A DNA stretch of 31,072 bases from Oscillospiraceae bacterium (GCA_015068055.1 SVLG01000020.1:1-31072), one strand, 5' to 3'; shown: positions 15,961-23,990, numbered from the stretch's first letter. Notes: generated by a model from the sequence alone, not told the origin. Translations and numbers: made by a program.

Positions 15961-15964
15961 CTTC

Positions 15965-16897
15965 TCACCCCTTTGAATAGCGCGCACGGATCCGCGGGTC
16001 GATCTTGGCATGGAGCAGATCGACGCCCAGCATGACCAGACTGAAGATAATGGCGATCACAACAACCGTTCCGCAAACCGCCGGTACGTCTCTGGTTTTG
16101 ATGGAGGCGGAGAGGAAGGTGCCGAGACCGGCCATGCCGTAAAGCTGCTCGGTAACCATGGCGCCGCCGACGAGGGCGCCGAAGCTGGTGCCCACGCTGG
16201 TGATAACCGGAAGCACGGCGTTGTTGAAAGCATGCTTCCAGATAACGCGGGACTTGGGCACACCCTTGGCTTTGGCGGTGTCCACATAGTCCTGACGGAT
16301 GCAGTCCAGCATGGAGGAGCGGGTGTATCGCAGGGTGTGGGCCGCATAGGGAATGCCCAGCGTCAGGGCCGGCAGCACAAAATGATACGCGGTTTCATTG
16401 CCGAAGGCCGGGAACCAGCCCAGCTTCAGAGCAAACACAAAAATGCCCATCATACTCAGCCAGAACGATGGGGTGGCCGCCAGCAGCAGAGCAAAGAACG
16501 TAGCGCCCTTATCCAGAGCGGAGTACTGCTTAACGGCCGAGGCCACACCCACGATAACACCCAATATGGTGGCTACCAGCATGGCCGAAAAACTCAGGAA
16601 CATTGACGGAAGTATCTTGTCGTCAATCACGTCCCACACCGGCTGCAGATAGGCGTAGGATATGCCCAGATCTCCCTTGCACATATTCACCACATAGAGG
16701 CAGTAGCGAATGAGAAATGGTTTATCCGCACCCAGCATTGCATTATAGGCTGCAATGTCTTCTGCCGATGCATCTGTGCCCAAAATAACGGCGCCGGGGT
16801 TGGACGGGGTCAGGTTCAGGATAAAGAAAATCAGAAAGACCACGCCCAGAAGCACAGGGATCATCATGAGCAAACGTTTAGCGATGTACTTACCCAA
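15965..16897 (-). CDS. ABC transporter permease (DppB/OppB type)
   Basis: This 310-residue permease has the OppB-type N-terminal helix with RLLMMIPVLLGVVFLIFF, the family region TPSNPG after it, five further membrane spans and the EAA loop AKAKGVPKSRVIWKHAF. The start is TTG at 16897, 10 nt after AAGGAGG; the only nearby ATG is immediately followed by a stop, so TTG is the reasonable choice. It is the first transporter gene, 80 bp after the Cys-type thiolase gene. That gap holds a small UACG-capped hairpin. Confidence 0.93.
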   Translation of the reverse strand: MGKYIAKRLLMMIPVLLGVVFLIFFILNLTPSNPGAVILGTDASAEDIAAYNAMLGADKPFLIRYCLYVVNMCKGDLGISYAYLQPVWDVIDDKILPSMFLSFSAMLVATILGVIVGVASAVKQYSALDKGATFFALLLAATPSFWLSMMGIFVFALKLGWFPAFGNETAYHFVLPALTLGIPYAAHTLRYTRSSMLDCIRQDYVDTAKAKGVPKSRVIWKHAFNNAVLPVITSVGTSFGALVGGAMVTEQLYGMAGLGTFLSASIKTRDVPAVCGTVVVIAIIFSLVMLGVDLLHAKIDPRIRARYSKG

Positions 16898-16945
16898 GTC
16901 CTCACATCCTCCTTAACTTTAATTTTTTTGCAGATGGAACAGTTA

Positions 16946-16963
16946 AAAACACCGTAGTGTTTT
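16946..16963 (-). other. Small intercistronic hairpin with UACG tetraloop
   Basis: On the minus strand AAAACAC/GTGTTTT pair (7 bp) around a UACG loop, a very stable tetraloop type, followed by TTAAC. It lies between the thiolase and permease genes. It could be a weak attenuator or a processing/stability element that sets transporter versus enzyme levels. Confidence 0.45.
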
Positions 16964-16977
16964 GCGCGCTGACAAGG

Positions 16978-18183
16978 TCACCGTCTCAGATTTTCAAGAA
17001 TGGCGGTAGTTCCCTGACCCCCGCCGCAGCAGGAGGAAACGGAAGCATACCTGCCGCCGGTCTTTTCCAGCTGCCTCATGGCAAAGATGGCAATGCGCGC
17101 TCCCGAGGCTGCGTTGGGATGGCCGAGGGCAATGGCGCCGCCGTTGGGATTCCACCTGGACTGGTCGATTTTCTCGCCGGTGGCAGCCTCTATGTCCTTG
17201 ATCACAGCAAGCTGCTGAGCAGCGAAGGCCTCGTTGCTTTCAAACACGTCGAAGTCTTTCATCTTCAGCCCCAGCTGCTTTGCCGCTTTCAGATGGGAGT
17301 AAGAGGCGGCCACTCCCATGTAGTCTTCCTGTATTCCCGCATGAGCGCAGCCAATCCATCTGGCATAGGGCTCATAGCCAAACTCTCTGGCCTTTTCGGC
17401 CGTCATCACCAGCAGGAAGGCCGCCCCGTCGTTGGTGCCCGAGGCATTGGCTGCCGTGGTGACGCCGCCAGGAAAAATGGGCTTCATGGCCGCAATTTTC
17501 TCCAGCGTAACATCGGGCCGGGGATGCTCATCTTTGTCCACCACAAAGCCGGGTGTACTCTCCGTGGCCGGAACCTCCACCGGAATGATCTCCGGACCAA
17601 TGAGACCGCTCCGGTACGCCGCCTGAATTCTTTGCTGGGAACGGATGGAGAACTCATCGCAGGCCTCCCGGGTAACACCCCATCTGGCGGCCATCTTGTC
17701 CGAATTCTGAATCATGGACGTGGCACGCTCGGAATTGGGTGTAAGAGTGCGTTTCATGGCAACGGGGGCCGCACCGCGGTAAGGCGTAAAGTCCGTGGAA
17801 AACACCCCCGGCACGTTGCTGTGCGACTCCACGCCGCCCACAACGGCCACATCGGAAATACCCATTTTAATTCGCCAGGCCGCGTGGTTCAGCGCGGTAA
17901 TGGCAGAGCCGCACTGCATCTCCACCAGCATGGACGAAACATCAAAGGGCAGGCCGCCCAGCTGAGAAATGTAGCTGGCGGTGGACTGGGACACCGTGTC
18001 GTCTATGCACATACCGGCGACCAGAGAGTCCACCTTTCCGCGCTGCTCAATACCCGTACGCTCCAGCAGCGCCTTCACACACAGACCGCCCAGTTCGGCT
18101 GCCGAAAAACTTTTCAGCCCGCCGCCCCGCTTGCCAAAGGCGGTTCTGCAGCCGTCAACGATTACAACTTCTCGTTCTTTCAT
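16978..18183 (-). CDS. Thiolase (acyl-CoA acetyltransferase-like) with intact catalytic residues
   Basis: This 401-residue thiolase should cleave a 3-oxoacyl-CoA with CoA or run the reverse condensation. The nucleophile is Cys91 in VEMQCGSA, the oxyanion motif is NEAF (317-320), the general base is His355 in ALGHPNAASGAR and the second catalytic Cys is Cys385 in SSCCGGGQG. Length is normal. The ribosome site GAGGGGGG precedes the ATG. It is encoded 13 bp after a close paralogue that lacks the nucleophilic Cys, so the two may form a mixed complex. Divergent residues around the active site mean the acyl substrate cannot be inferred. Confidence 0.92.
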   Translation of the reverse strand: MKEREVVIVDGCRTAFGKRGGGLKSFSAAELGGLCVKALLERTGIEQRGKVDSLVAGMCIDDTVSQSTASYISQLGGLPFDVSSMLVEMQCGSAITALNHAAWRIKMGISDVAVVGGVESHSNVPGVFSTDFTPYRGAAPVAMKRTLTPNSERATSMIQNSDKMAARWGVTREACDEFSIRSQQRIQAAYRSGLIGPEIIPVEVPATESTPGFVVDKDEHPRPDVTLEKIAAMKPIFPGGVTTAANASGTNDGAAFLLVMTAEKAREFGYEPYARWIGCAHAGIQEDYMGVAASYSHLKAAKQLGLKMKDFDVFESNEAFAAQQLAVIKDIEAATGEKIDQSRWNPNGGAIALGHPNAASGARIAIFAMRQLEKTGGRYASVSSCCGGGQGTTAILENLRR

Positions 18184-18196
18184 AGCATTTCCCCCC

Positions 18197-19405
18197 TCAA
18201 CGCCTCAGATTTTCTACGATGGTGCTGGCACCGTGACCACCGCCGCCGCAGGAGGAAAGAATGCCGTATCTTCCGCCGCTCTTTTCCAGCTCTTTCAGAG
18301 CGGCCATGGCAAGACGGGCCCCGGAGGCGCCGTCGGGATGGCCGAAAGCAATGGCGCCTCCGTTGGGGTTCCACGCGGATGGATCGACGGCTGCGCCGCT
18401 CTGCTTTTCCAGCTCCCGGATCACCGCCAGATTCTGCGCCGCGGAAACTTCATTGCATTCCCACACATCCATGTCCTCCACCGCCAGATCGGCAAGTTTC
18501 AGAGCTTTCAGACTGGAGTAAACGGGGCTGATCCCCATGTACCGGGGCTCAACGCCGGCGTCCGCGCCCATGACCCAGCGGGCATAGGGTACAAAGCCCA
18601 GTTCCCGGGCCTTTTCGGCCGTCATCATCAGAACGAAGCCGGCACCGTCATGGAAGCCGGCGGCGTTGCCCGCCGTGGTGACACCGCCATCCGTCAGGGG
18701 CTTCAGCGCCCCCAGCACCCCCGGCGCGGCAAAGGCTTTGGCGGGAGGATCCGCCGCAACAACCACGTCGGGCGTCTTGCGTCCGCCGGGCACCGTAACC
18801 GGCACGATCTCATCGCCTACAAGGCCTCTTTCAGCAGCCGCCTCCCGGCGCTGATGGGAGCGCAGGGCAAACTCATCGCACTGGCTGCGGGAAATGCCCC
18901 AGGTTTGCGCCATAAGATCCGATGCCTCCGGCAGGGAAAGATTCTGTTCGGCAAAGGGAGAATGGCGCATCTCCAGCCAGGCAGGGGCAAGTCCCTTATA
19001 GGGATCGGTGGTGGTAGACATGAACACCGGACGGGTGCTGTGCGATTCCATGCCGCCCGCAATCACCACATCGGCATAGCCCAAAGCAATCTGAAACGCT
19101 GCATGGTTGATGGAGGCAATGGCGGAAGCGCTCTGCATCTCCACCTGATGCGCCTGGGTTTCCACCGGCAGTCCCGCCAGAACCGTGAGATAGCGGATGG
19201 GGGCATACGTCTCTTTGCTGTGGAAGGCGCTGCCGCCAAACACAGCATCCACGGCGCGCTCTCCCCCCCGTTCCAGAATGCCGCTCTTTTGGAGCAGCCC
19301 CTTCAGGCAGGCAGCCCCCAGCTCGGCACCGGAAAACGTTTTCAGTGCCCCACCCCGCTCACAGAAAGCGGTGCGGGCAAAATCCACAAATACAACTTCT
19401 CGCAT
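18197..19405 (-). CDS. Thiolase-like protein with Ser in place of the nucleophilic Cys
   Basis: This 402-residue thiolase paralogue of its neighbour keeps His356 in AFGHPDGASGAR and the acid/base Cys386 in SSCGGGGHG, but the nucleophile position in VEMQSASA is Ser92 (codon AGC at 19132-19130; the neighbour has TGC). The oxyanion motif NEAF is also changed to NEVS (318-321). The frame is intact over full length and nothing suggests decay, so the change looks maintained. It may be a non-catalytic or differently acting partner of the Cys-type thiolase, or a Ser-based acyltransferase. The ribosome site is weak and the start lies 5 bp after the dehydrogenase stop, so translation is probably coupled. 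Confidence 0.88.
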   Translation of the reverse strand: MREVVFVDFARTAFCERGGALKTFSGAELGAACLKGLLQKSGILERGGERAVDAVFGGSAFHSKETYAPIRYLTVLAGLPVETQAHQVEMQSASAIASINHAAFQIALGYADVVIAGGMESHSTRPVFMSTTTDPYKGLAPAWLEMRHSPFAEQNLSLPEASDLMAQTWGISRSQCDEFALRSHQRREAAAERGLVGDEIVPVTVPGGRKTPDVVVAADPPAKAFAAPGVLGALKPLTDGGVTTAGNAAGFHDGAGFVLMMTAEKARELGFVPYARWVMGADAGVEPRYMGISPVYSSLKALKLADLAVEDMDVWECNEVSAAQNLAVIRELEKQSGAAVDPSAWNPNGGAIAFGHPDGASGARLAMAALKELEKSGGRYGILSSCGGGGHGASTIVENLRR

Positions 19406-19410
19406 GACAC

Positions 19411-20928
19411 TCAGATACGCTCCACAGTGCCTTCCCAGGTGTCCACCTTTCTCTTATGGGACTCCTCGTCGTACCAGTGCTTGGTCACGGTCTTGGCGCG
19501 GGTATAGAAGCGCACGCCGTCGATGCCCAGCACATGCTGGTCGCCGTAGAAGGAGTCCTTGTTGCCGGAGAAGGGGAAGTAGGCAGAGGGCACGGGGATG
19601 CCAACGTTAATGCCAACCATGCCGCCGTCGGTGAGCATCTCAAACTGACGGGCATAGTAACCGCTCTGGGTGAAAATAACCGAGCCGTTTGCAAAGGGGT
19701 TGGCGTTCATGAGAGTAATGCCCTCCTTGAAGTCCTTAACGCGCTTGATCACCGTAACGGGACCAAAGATCTCTCTCGTGCCCACCGTCATCTCATCGGT
19801 GACATGGTCCAGAATGGTGGGCCCGACAAAATAGCCGTTCTCAAAGCCGGGGACAACGATGTCGCGGCCATCCAGCACCAATTCGGCGCCCTCGTCCACA
19901 CCCTTCTGAATCCAGTTGCAGACGGCCTCCTTGTGCTTGGCATTGACCACGGGGCCCAGCTTCGTTTCGGGATCGTAGGCGCAGCCAACCTTCAGGGCCA
20001 TGGCCTTTTCCTTCAGCAGGGCCACAAAGCGGTCAGCAATGGACTCCTGCACCACAATGACGGGCAGAGCCATGCAGCGCATACCGGCGCAGCCGTAGGT
20101 GGAGTTGATGATGGCATTCACGGAGCTTTCCAGATCGCAGTCCTCCAGAACCAGCGCATGGTTCTTGGCCTCGCACTGGGCCTGTACCCGCTTGCCGTGA
20201 GCCGCCGCAACGGAGTAAATGTGCTTGCCGATATCGGTGGAACCGACAAAGGTAACCGCCTTGACACGGGGGTCGGTCAGGAACAGCTCAGACTCCACAC
20301 GGGAGCAGGTTACCAGGTTGACCACACCCTTGGGGAAGCCGCCCTCCTCATAGAACAGCTCCATAATGCGCATGGAGGTCAGCGGCGTATAGGACGCGGC
20401 CTTCAGCACCACGGTGTTGCCGGTGGCAATGGCCAGGGGAACCATCCAGCCCCAGGGGATCATGGCGGGGAAGTTGAAGGGAACGATGCCGGCCACCACG
20501 CCCAGAGGCACACGATAGGAGGCGGTATCAAAGCCGGTGGTAACCTGCAGGGAGGCTGCCCCCTGGGAAATAAAGGGCGTGGCACAGGCCAGTTCCGTGG
20601 GCTCGATGGCTTTCAGAATATCGCCGCGGGCCTCCGCCAGGTTTTTGCCCAGCTCCTTGGCGCAGAGCACGGTCAGCTCATCCAGGTGCTCCACCAGAAT
20701 GTTGCGCCACTTGAACATCATTTGAGAGCGCTTGCTCAGAGAGGTCATAGACCACTCAGGGAAGGCCGCATGGGCCGCCGCAATCGCCGCTTCCACCTCG
20801 TCAGCCGTGCAGCAGGGGACTTCCGCAATCACCTCACCGGTGGACGAATCGGTAACTTCCATCCATTTGCTGGTCTTGGACTCCAGCCACTCGCCACCAA
20901 CGCAATACTTCATTCTCTTGACAGCCAT
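19411..20928 (-). CDS. mmsA: Methylmalonate-semialdehyde dehydrogenase-type CoA-acylating aldehyde dehydrogenase
   Basis: This 505-residue aldehyde dehydrogenase matches the MmsA/IolA subfamily, which converts (methyl)malonate semialdehyde with NAD+ and CoA to propionyl- or acetyl-CoA and CO2. Visible are VPFNFPAMIPWGW (about 158-170), the KAASYTPLT cofactor region, VGSTDIGKHI, AQCEAKNHALVLED (MmsA-type; the general-base Glu of ordinary aldehyde dehydrogenases is absent, Gln here), catalytic Cys in GMRCMALP and the EIFGPV block. The absence of that Glu fits CoA-dependent chemistry. AAGGAGGG precedes the ATG, sitting in the loop of a 6-bp GATATA/TATATC inverted repeat (20929-20948). Substrate could be another semialdehyde. 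Confidence 0.9.
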   Translation of the reverse strand: MAVKRMKYCVGGEWLESKTSKWMEVTDSSTGEVIAEVPCCTADEVEAAIAAAHAAFPEWSMTSLSKRSQMMFKWRNILVEHLDELTVLCAKELGKNLAEARGDILKAIEPTELACATPFISQGAASLQVTTGFDTASYRVPLGVVAGIVPFNFPAMIPWGWMVPLAIATGNTVVLKAASYTPLTSMRIMELFYEEGGFPKGVVNLVTCSRVESELFLTDPRVKAVTFVGSTDIGKHIYSVAAAHGKRVQAQCEAKNHALVLEDCDLESSVNAIINSTYGCAGMRCMALPVIVVQESIADRFVALLKEKAMALKVGCAYDPETKLGPVVNAKHKEAVCNWIQKGVDEGAELVLDGRDIVVPGFENGYFVGPTILDHVTDEMTVGTREIFGPVTVIKRVKDFKEGITLMNANPFANGSVIFTQSGYYARQFEMLTDGGMVGINVGIPVPSAYFPFSGNKDSFYGDQHVLGIDGVRFYTRAKTVTKHWYDEESHKRKVDTWEGTVERI

Positions 20929-20946
20929 GATATAGCCCTCCTTATA

Positions 20947-21726
20947 TCAAACAAACTCCTTGAATGCTTTTATCTCAGCCTTGGCGGCTTTGACCAGCGT
21001 GCCCACATCGGACAGCATGTAAACAATGCCGTAACCACGGTCATAGAGCTTTTTGGCCCCAGCCGCATCGGCGGCAACCGTCCCCAGAAACTTTCCGGAA
21101 CCGATAACCGTGTCCTCGATTACCTTGATGGCCGCCTGCACCTCGGGATGGGCCGGATTGGCCAGATGGCCCATGGAGGTGGCAAGATCCATGGGGCCGA
21201 TGAAAATGCCGTCGACCCCTTCCACGCTCGCGATCTCTTTGATGTTCTCCACGCCCAGCGGCGTTTCGATGGCCACAATCACCATCACGTCGCGGTTGGC
21301 CCGGGGGAAATAGTCCTCCTTGGCCATGCCGTAATTCACGGCCCGGTGACTGCCCGCAATGCCCCGCACACCCATGGTGGGATACTTGCAGTACTTTACC
21401 GCCAGCTCCGCTTCCTCCTTCGTCTGCACGTAGGGAACATGGATGGCATAGGCGCCGGTGTCCAGCACCTGCTTGCACCAGACGATATCGTTCCAGGGAA
21501 TGCGGACAAAGGGAACGCAGTCCGTACCCTTTGTGGCCTGAATGAGGGAAATCAGCTGCGGCAGCGTAATGTGCGCGTGCTCCATGTCAATTACCTGCAC
21601 ATCAAAGCCGGCTTCCGCAATGATTTCCGCGCTGAGATTGCTGCCCAGCTGGTTCCACGCGGCGCTGACCTTGCCACCGTTTCTCAGTTTGTCCAGCACC
21701 GTGGTGTCGAAGAAGTTTCTGCTCAT
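20947..21726 (-). CDS. HpcH/HpaI-family (class II pyruvate) aldolase
   Basis: This 259-residue metal-dependent aldolase should split a 4-hydroxy-2-oxo acid into pyruvate and an aldehyde, or act on 2-keto-3-deoxy sugars acids. Family residues are all present: IDMEHA (His50), VPFVRIPWND (Arg75), GVRGIAGSHRA (119-129), AIETPLGVENI (Glu154, metal) and IGPMDLATSMG (Asp180, metal). An aldehyde or semialdehyde product would be a natural substrate for the dehydrogenase encoded 18 bp downstream. Its own start ATG is preceded by a G-rich site (GGGGGAG). It is second in the catabolic run. Confidence 0.92.
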   Translation of the reverse strand: MSRNFFDTTVLDKLRNGGKVSAAWNQLGSNLSAEIIAEAGFDVQVIDMEHAHITLPQLISLIQATKGTDCVPFVRIPWNDIVWCKQVLDTGAYAIHVPYVQTKEEAELAVKYCKYPTMGVRGIAGSHRAVNYGMAKEDYFPRANRDVMVIVAIETPLGVENIKEIASVEGVDGIFIGPMDLATSMGHLANPAHPEVQAAIKVIEDTVIGSGKFLGTVAADAAGAKKLYDRGYGIVYMLSDVGTLVKAAKAEIKAFKEFV

Positions 21727-21743
21727 GTTCTCTGCTCCCCCAT

Positions 21744-22787
21744 TTACTCCAAATGTGCAATGCCGATTTTGTCCGCAAAGGCATTGAGTTCCTTCAGCAC
21801 CGCAGCGGACACCGGGATGCCGTTTTTACGGCGCTCCTGTGTGTTCTTCCACTCCAGCTCGCCCGGCAGCAGAATTTCCGGCACGTCCTTCTTTCTGGCA
21901 ACGCTCTTGAAATCGGAGGCGTACTGCGCGATGTAGTTATCCAGATCCTCACGGTTCATGTAGAAGTCCGGATTCATAAAGAAGAAAAGATGCGTTATGT
22001 GCTGCTCTCTGTCGGTTACCGTATTGGCACAGATGGAGCGGGAATAGCGGCCTCCGCCCAGAGTGCCGAGAATGATGTCGATCATAGCGGCAAGGCCCGC
22101 GCCCTTGTGACCGCCAACCGGCATCAGCAGGCCGTTAATGGCTTCCTGAGGATCGTTGGTGGGATTGCCTTCCTTGTCCATGGCCCAGCCATCGGGCAGC
22201 TGCCAACCCTCTCTGGCATAGGAGAAAATCTTCTGCCGGGCCGCCACCGTGTTGGCCACGTCCAGCACGATGGGTTTTTCTTTATAGGGGAAGCCCACTG
22301 CATAAGGATTGTTCCCGATGAACGGTTCCAGACCACCCCAGGGGGCAATCAAAGGCATAACGGTGGTGGTAACCAGAGAAATATAACCCTTCTCCGCGGC
22401 CAGCGAAGCGTAATAGCCAACCGCGCCGTTGTGGCAGGATTCCTTGACCAGCGCCAGACCCAGACCGTACTGATCCGCCTTGGCCATGGCCTTTTCCATG
22501 GCAAACATGGACGTCATCTGTCCGGTATGGTTGCCGCCGTCGATGATGCAGCCGGCGCCGCGATCTTCAACGACAGCAATGTCTCTATGGGCGATGGAGT
22601 TGTAACGCTGCACATAGGAGGGCAGCATATTGATGCCATGGGTATCCATTCCCCGCAGGTTGGTATCCAGCAGAACCTTTATAACGGTTCCGGTTTCTTC
22701 CTGAGACATGGGTGTCGTTTCGAGGGCGCTCCGCCCCCAGGCTTCCAACTTTTCATAAGAAAAGCAAGTCATACCCGCTTGATTCAT
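21744..22787 (-). CDS. Ldh_2-family (malate/L-lactate dehydrogenase type) 2-oxoacid oxidoreductase
   Basis: This 347-residue NAD(P)-dependent oxidoreductase belongs to the malate/ureidoglycolate/2,3-diketogulonate/sulfolactate dehydrogenase family, which has a fold distinct from Rossmann enzymes. The marks are NLRGMDTHGINMLPSYV (His50), ESCHNGAVGYY (His119) and VGGHKGAGLAAMID (224-236). The start ATG at 22787 has GAAAGGAAG upstream; the frame is open a further 66 nt, but those codons lie on the promoter side and have no ribosome site. It is the first gene of the catabolic run and would interconvert a 2-hydroxy acid and a 2-oxo acid. The mirror-image promoter next to it is shared with the divergent lysR gene. 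Confidence 0.88.
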   Translation of the reverse strand: MNQAGMTCFSYEKLEAWGRSALETTPMSQEETGTVIKVLLDTNLRGMDTHGINMLPSYVQRYNSIAHRDIAVVEDRGAGCIIDGGNHTGQMTSMFAMEKAMAKADQYGLGLALVKESCHNGAVGYYASLAAEKGYISLVTTTVMPLIAPWGGLEPFIGNNPYAVGFPYKEKPIVLDVANTVAARQKIFSYAREGWQLPDGWAMDKEGNPTNDPQEAINGLLMPVGGHKGAGLAAMIDIILGTLGGGRYSRSICANTVTDREQHITHLFFFMNPDFYMNREDLDNYIAQYASDFKSVARKKDVPEILLPGELEWKNTQERRKNGIPVSAAVLKELNAFADKIGIAHLE

Positions 22788-22855
22788 AAGAAGCTTCCTT
22801 TCAGTTGAACTTAATTTCAAAAGCCAGAATTGATGATAAAACGACGGAAACAAAC

Positions 22856-22884
22856 TTGAAATCCCTTTGTGTTTTTATTATAAT
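22856..22884 (+). promoter_or_regulatory. lysR promoter (plus strand)
   Basis: TTGAAA (22856-22861), a 17-bp spacer and a perfect TATAAT (22879-22884) form a strong sigma-A promoter reading toward the LysR gene at 22960. Its -10 overlaps that of the opposite promoter by four bases. Confidence 0.8.
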
Positions 22885-22905
22885 GGCCCTATACTTCCAT
22901 TTCAA
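22877..22905 (-). promoter_or_regulatory. Promoter of the catabolic run (minus strand)
   Basis: On the minus strand TTGAAA (22905-22900), 17 bp and TATAAT (22882-22877) form a strong promoter reading toward the Ldh gene. It is the mirror image of the lysR promoter and both use the same ATTATAAT block, so only one polymerase can bind at a time. Confidence 0.8.
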
Positions 22906-22959
22906 GTTAAGCATTTTGATGCAACATTTAAGAAAAACTTAAACTTAAAAGGAGCCCCC

Positions 22960-23892
22960 ATGGACTTTCGCCAGCTTGAATATGTCATTACCATCGCCCG
23001 GGAAGGCACTATATCCGCTGCAGCCGAGGTGCTTTATCTGACTCCCAGCGCCTTGAGCCAGCACATCGCACGTCTGGAAGAGGAGCTCAGAACCCCCCTG
23101 TTCAAACGTTCAAAAGCCGGGTGGATCCCTACGCACGCGGGGCATATTTACCTGAATATGGCAAGGAATATACTGCAGCAGCAGGCTCAGGCCTATCGGC
23201 AGATCGATGACATTGCCGACAGCAAAATCGGCAATTTTACCGTCGGCGTAACCCCGGGCCAGGGCACCCGTTTGTTTTCTGAGATTTATCCCATCTTCAA
23301 AGAGGAGTTTCCCGGCTTTCATGTGGGTCTGAAGGAAGGATCCGTTTCGGAGATTACCGGCTTCATCTCCTCCAGAAATGTTGACATCGGTTTTCTGACC
23401 AGCGAGCTGCAGGTTCCCGGCATTATAAGCGAGCCGCAGATAAGAGAGGACATCCTTTTAGCCGTGCCCAGCAGTCACCCCTTGGCGCAGTTGGCCGATG
23501 AGGTACCGCCGGGAACGTATGCCAGCATTGATTTGAAACTGCTGGAAAACGAGGAGTTTCTCCTGGCCGGCAAGGGCACAACTCTTAGAATGCTGGAGGA
23601 CCGGGCCTTTTTTCAGGCCGGTTTTTCTCCGAAGGTCGCCTTTGAAACCACCAGCCTGACCACGCTGAACATGCTGGCCCAGATTGGCTACGGCATCGCT
23701 TTCGTGCCCCGCTCTTACGTAGACTTGTCCGGCAGCGCCGTATACTTCCTCACCAATCCGCCCGCTTTCTGGGATCGTGTGGTCTGCTATCGTAAAGACC
23801 ATTACTTTACAAAAGCCGAGGAGTATATGATTTCCCTGGCCAATAACTTCTATCGGAACCTCTTCGAAGACGAAGGACGCCCGCCGAAGTAA
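22960..23892 (+). CDS. LysR-family transcriptional regulator, divergent from the catabolic run
   Basis: This 310-residue LysR-type regulator starts at ATG 22960, 5 nt after AAAAGGAG; further upstream codons in frame would run through the promoter. Residues 1-58 form the winged helix-turn-helix (MDFRQLEYVITIAREGTISAA, then LTPSALSQHIARLEEELRTPLFKRS). The rest is the inducer-binding domain (LysR_substrate). Divergence from the fourteen-gene run, with the two overlapping promoters between them, makes it the likely regulator of that run, sensing a substrate or pathway intermediate. The inducer is unknown. Confidence 0.93.
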   Translation: MDFRQLEYVITIAREGTISAAAEVLYLTPSALSQHIARLEEELRTPLFKRSKAGWIPTHAGHIYLNMARNILQQQAQAYRQIDDIADSKIGNFTVGVTPGQGTRLFSEIYPIFKEEFPGFHVGLKEGSVSEITGFISSRNVDIGFLTSELQVPGIISEPQIREDILLAVPSSHPLAQLADEVPPGTYASIDLKLLENEEFLLAGKGTTLRMLEDRAFFQAGFSPKVAFETTSLTTLNMLAQIGYGIAFVPRSYVDLSGSAVYFLTNPPAFWDRVVCYRKDHYFTKAEEYMISLANNFYRNLFEDEGRPPK

Positions 23893-23917
23893 CGCCGGCG
23901 TCCCGCTGCCGCAGACA

Positions 23918-23958
23918 ATAAAAAAACGCTGCAAACCTGAAAACAGGTCTGCAGCGTT
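23918..23958 (-). terminator. Second minus-strand terminator, after the tRNA-end repeat
   Basis: AACGCTGCA (23925-23933) pairs with TGCAGCGTT (23950-23958), with an inner 5-bp ACCTG/CAGGT stem. On the minus strand it ends in seven Ts. It lies just after the duplicated tRNA 3' end, the same layout as at the real tRNA. The plus strand has no T run, so it does not serve the upstream lysR gene as a classical terminator. Confidence 0.75.
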
Positions 23959-23963
23959 GTGTA

Positions 23964-23990
23964 TGGCACCCCCGGCGCGACTCGAACGCA
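23964..23990 (-). repeat. Exact 27-nt copy of the tRNA-Arg 3' end
   Basis: All 27 bases, including the CCA end and the T-arm, are identical to 24149-24175, the 3' end of the tRNA-Arg gene. The rest of a tRNA is missing: no anticodon or D arm can be folded from the sequence next to it. It looks like one half of an attachment-site pair or a recombination scar. Confidence 0.85.

Larger units (their letters stand above)
22853..22908. promoter_or_regulatory. Inverted repeat spanning the two divergent promoters
   Basis: AACTTGAAAT (22853-22862) and ATTTCAAGTT (22899-22908) are perfect 10-bp inverted copies with a 36-bp centre. Each contains the -35 of one of the divergent promoters. A further TTGAA-N6-TTCAA dyad lies at 22805-22820 and GCAT-N4-ATGC lies at 22911-22922, both candidate LysR sites. 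Confidence 0.65.

Noticed and set aside
19456..21936. Very long plus-strand frame (over 800 codons) opposite the aldehyde dehydrogenase, aldolase and Ldh genes
   Set aside because: The three minus-strand genes show complete conserved motifs; the opposite frame is His/Gly-rich, has no motifs and spans gene boundaries.
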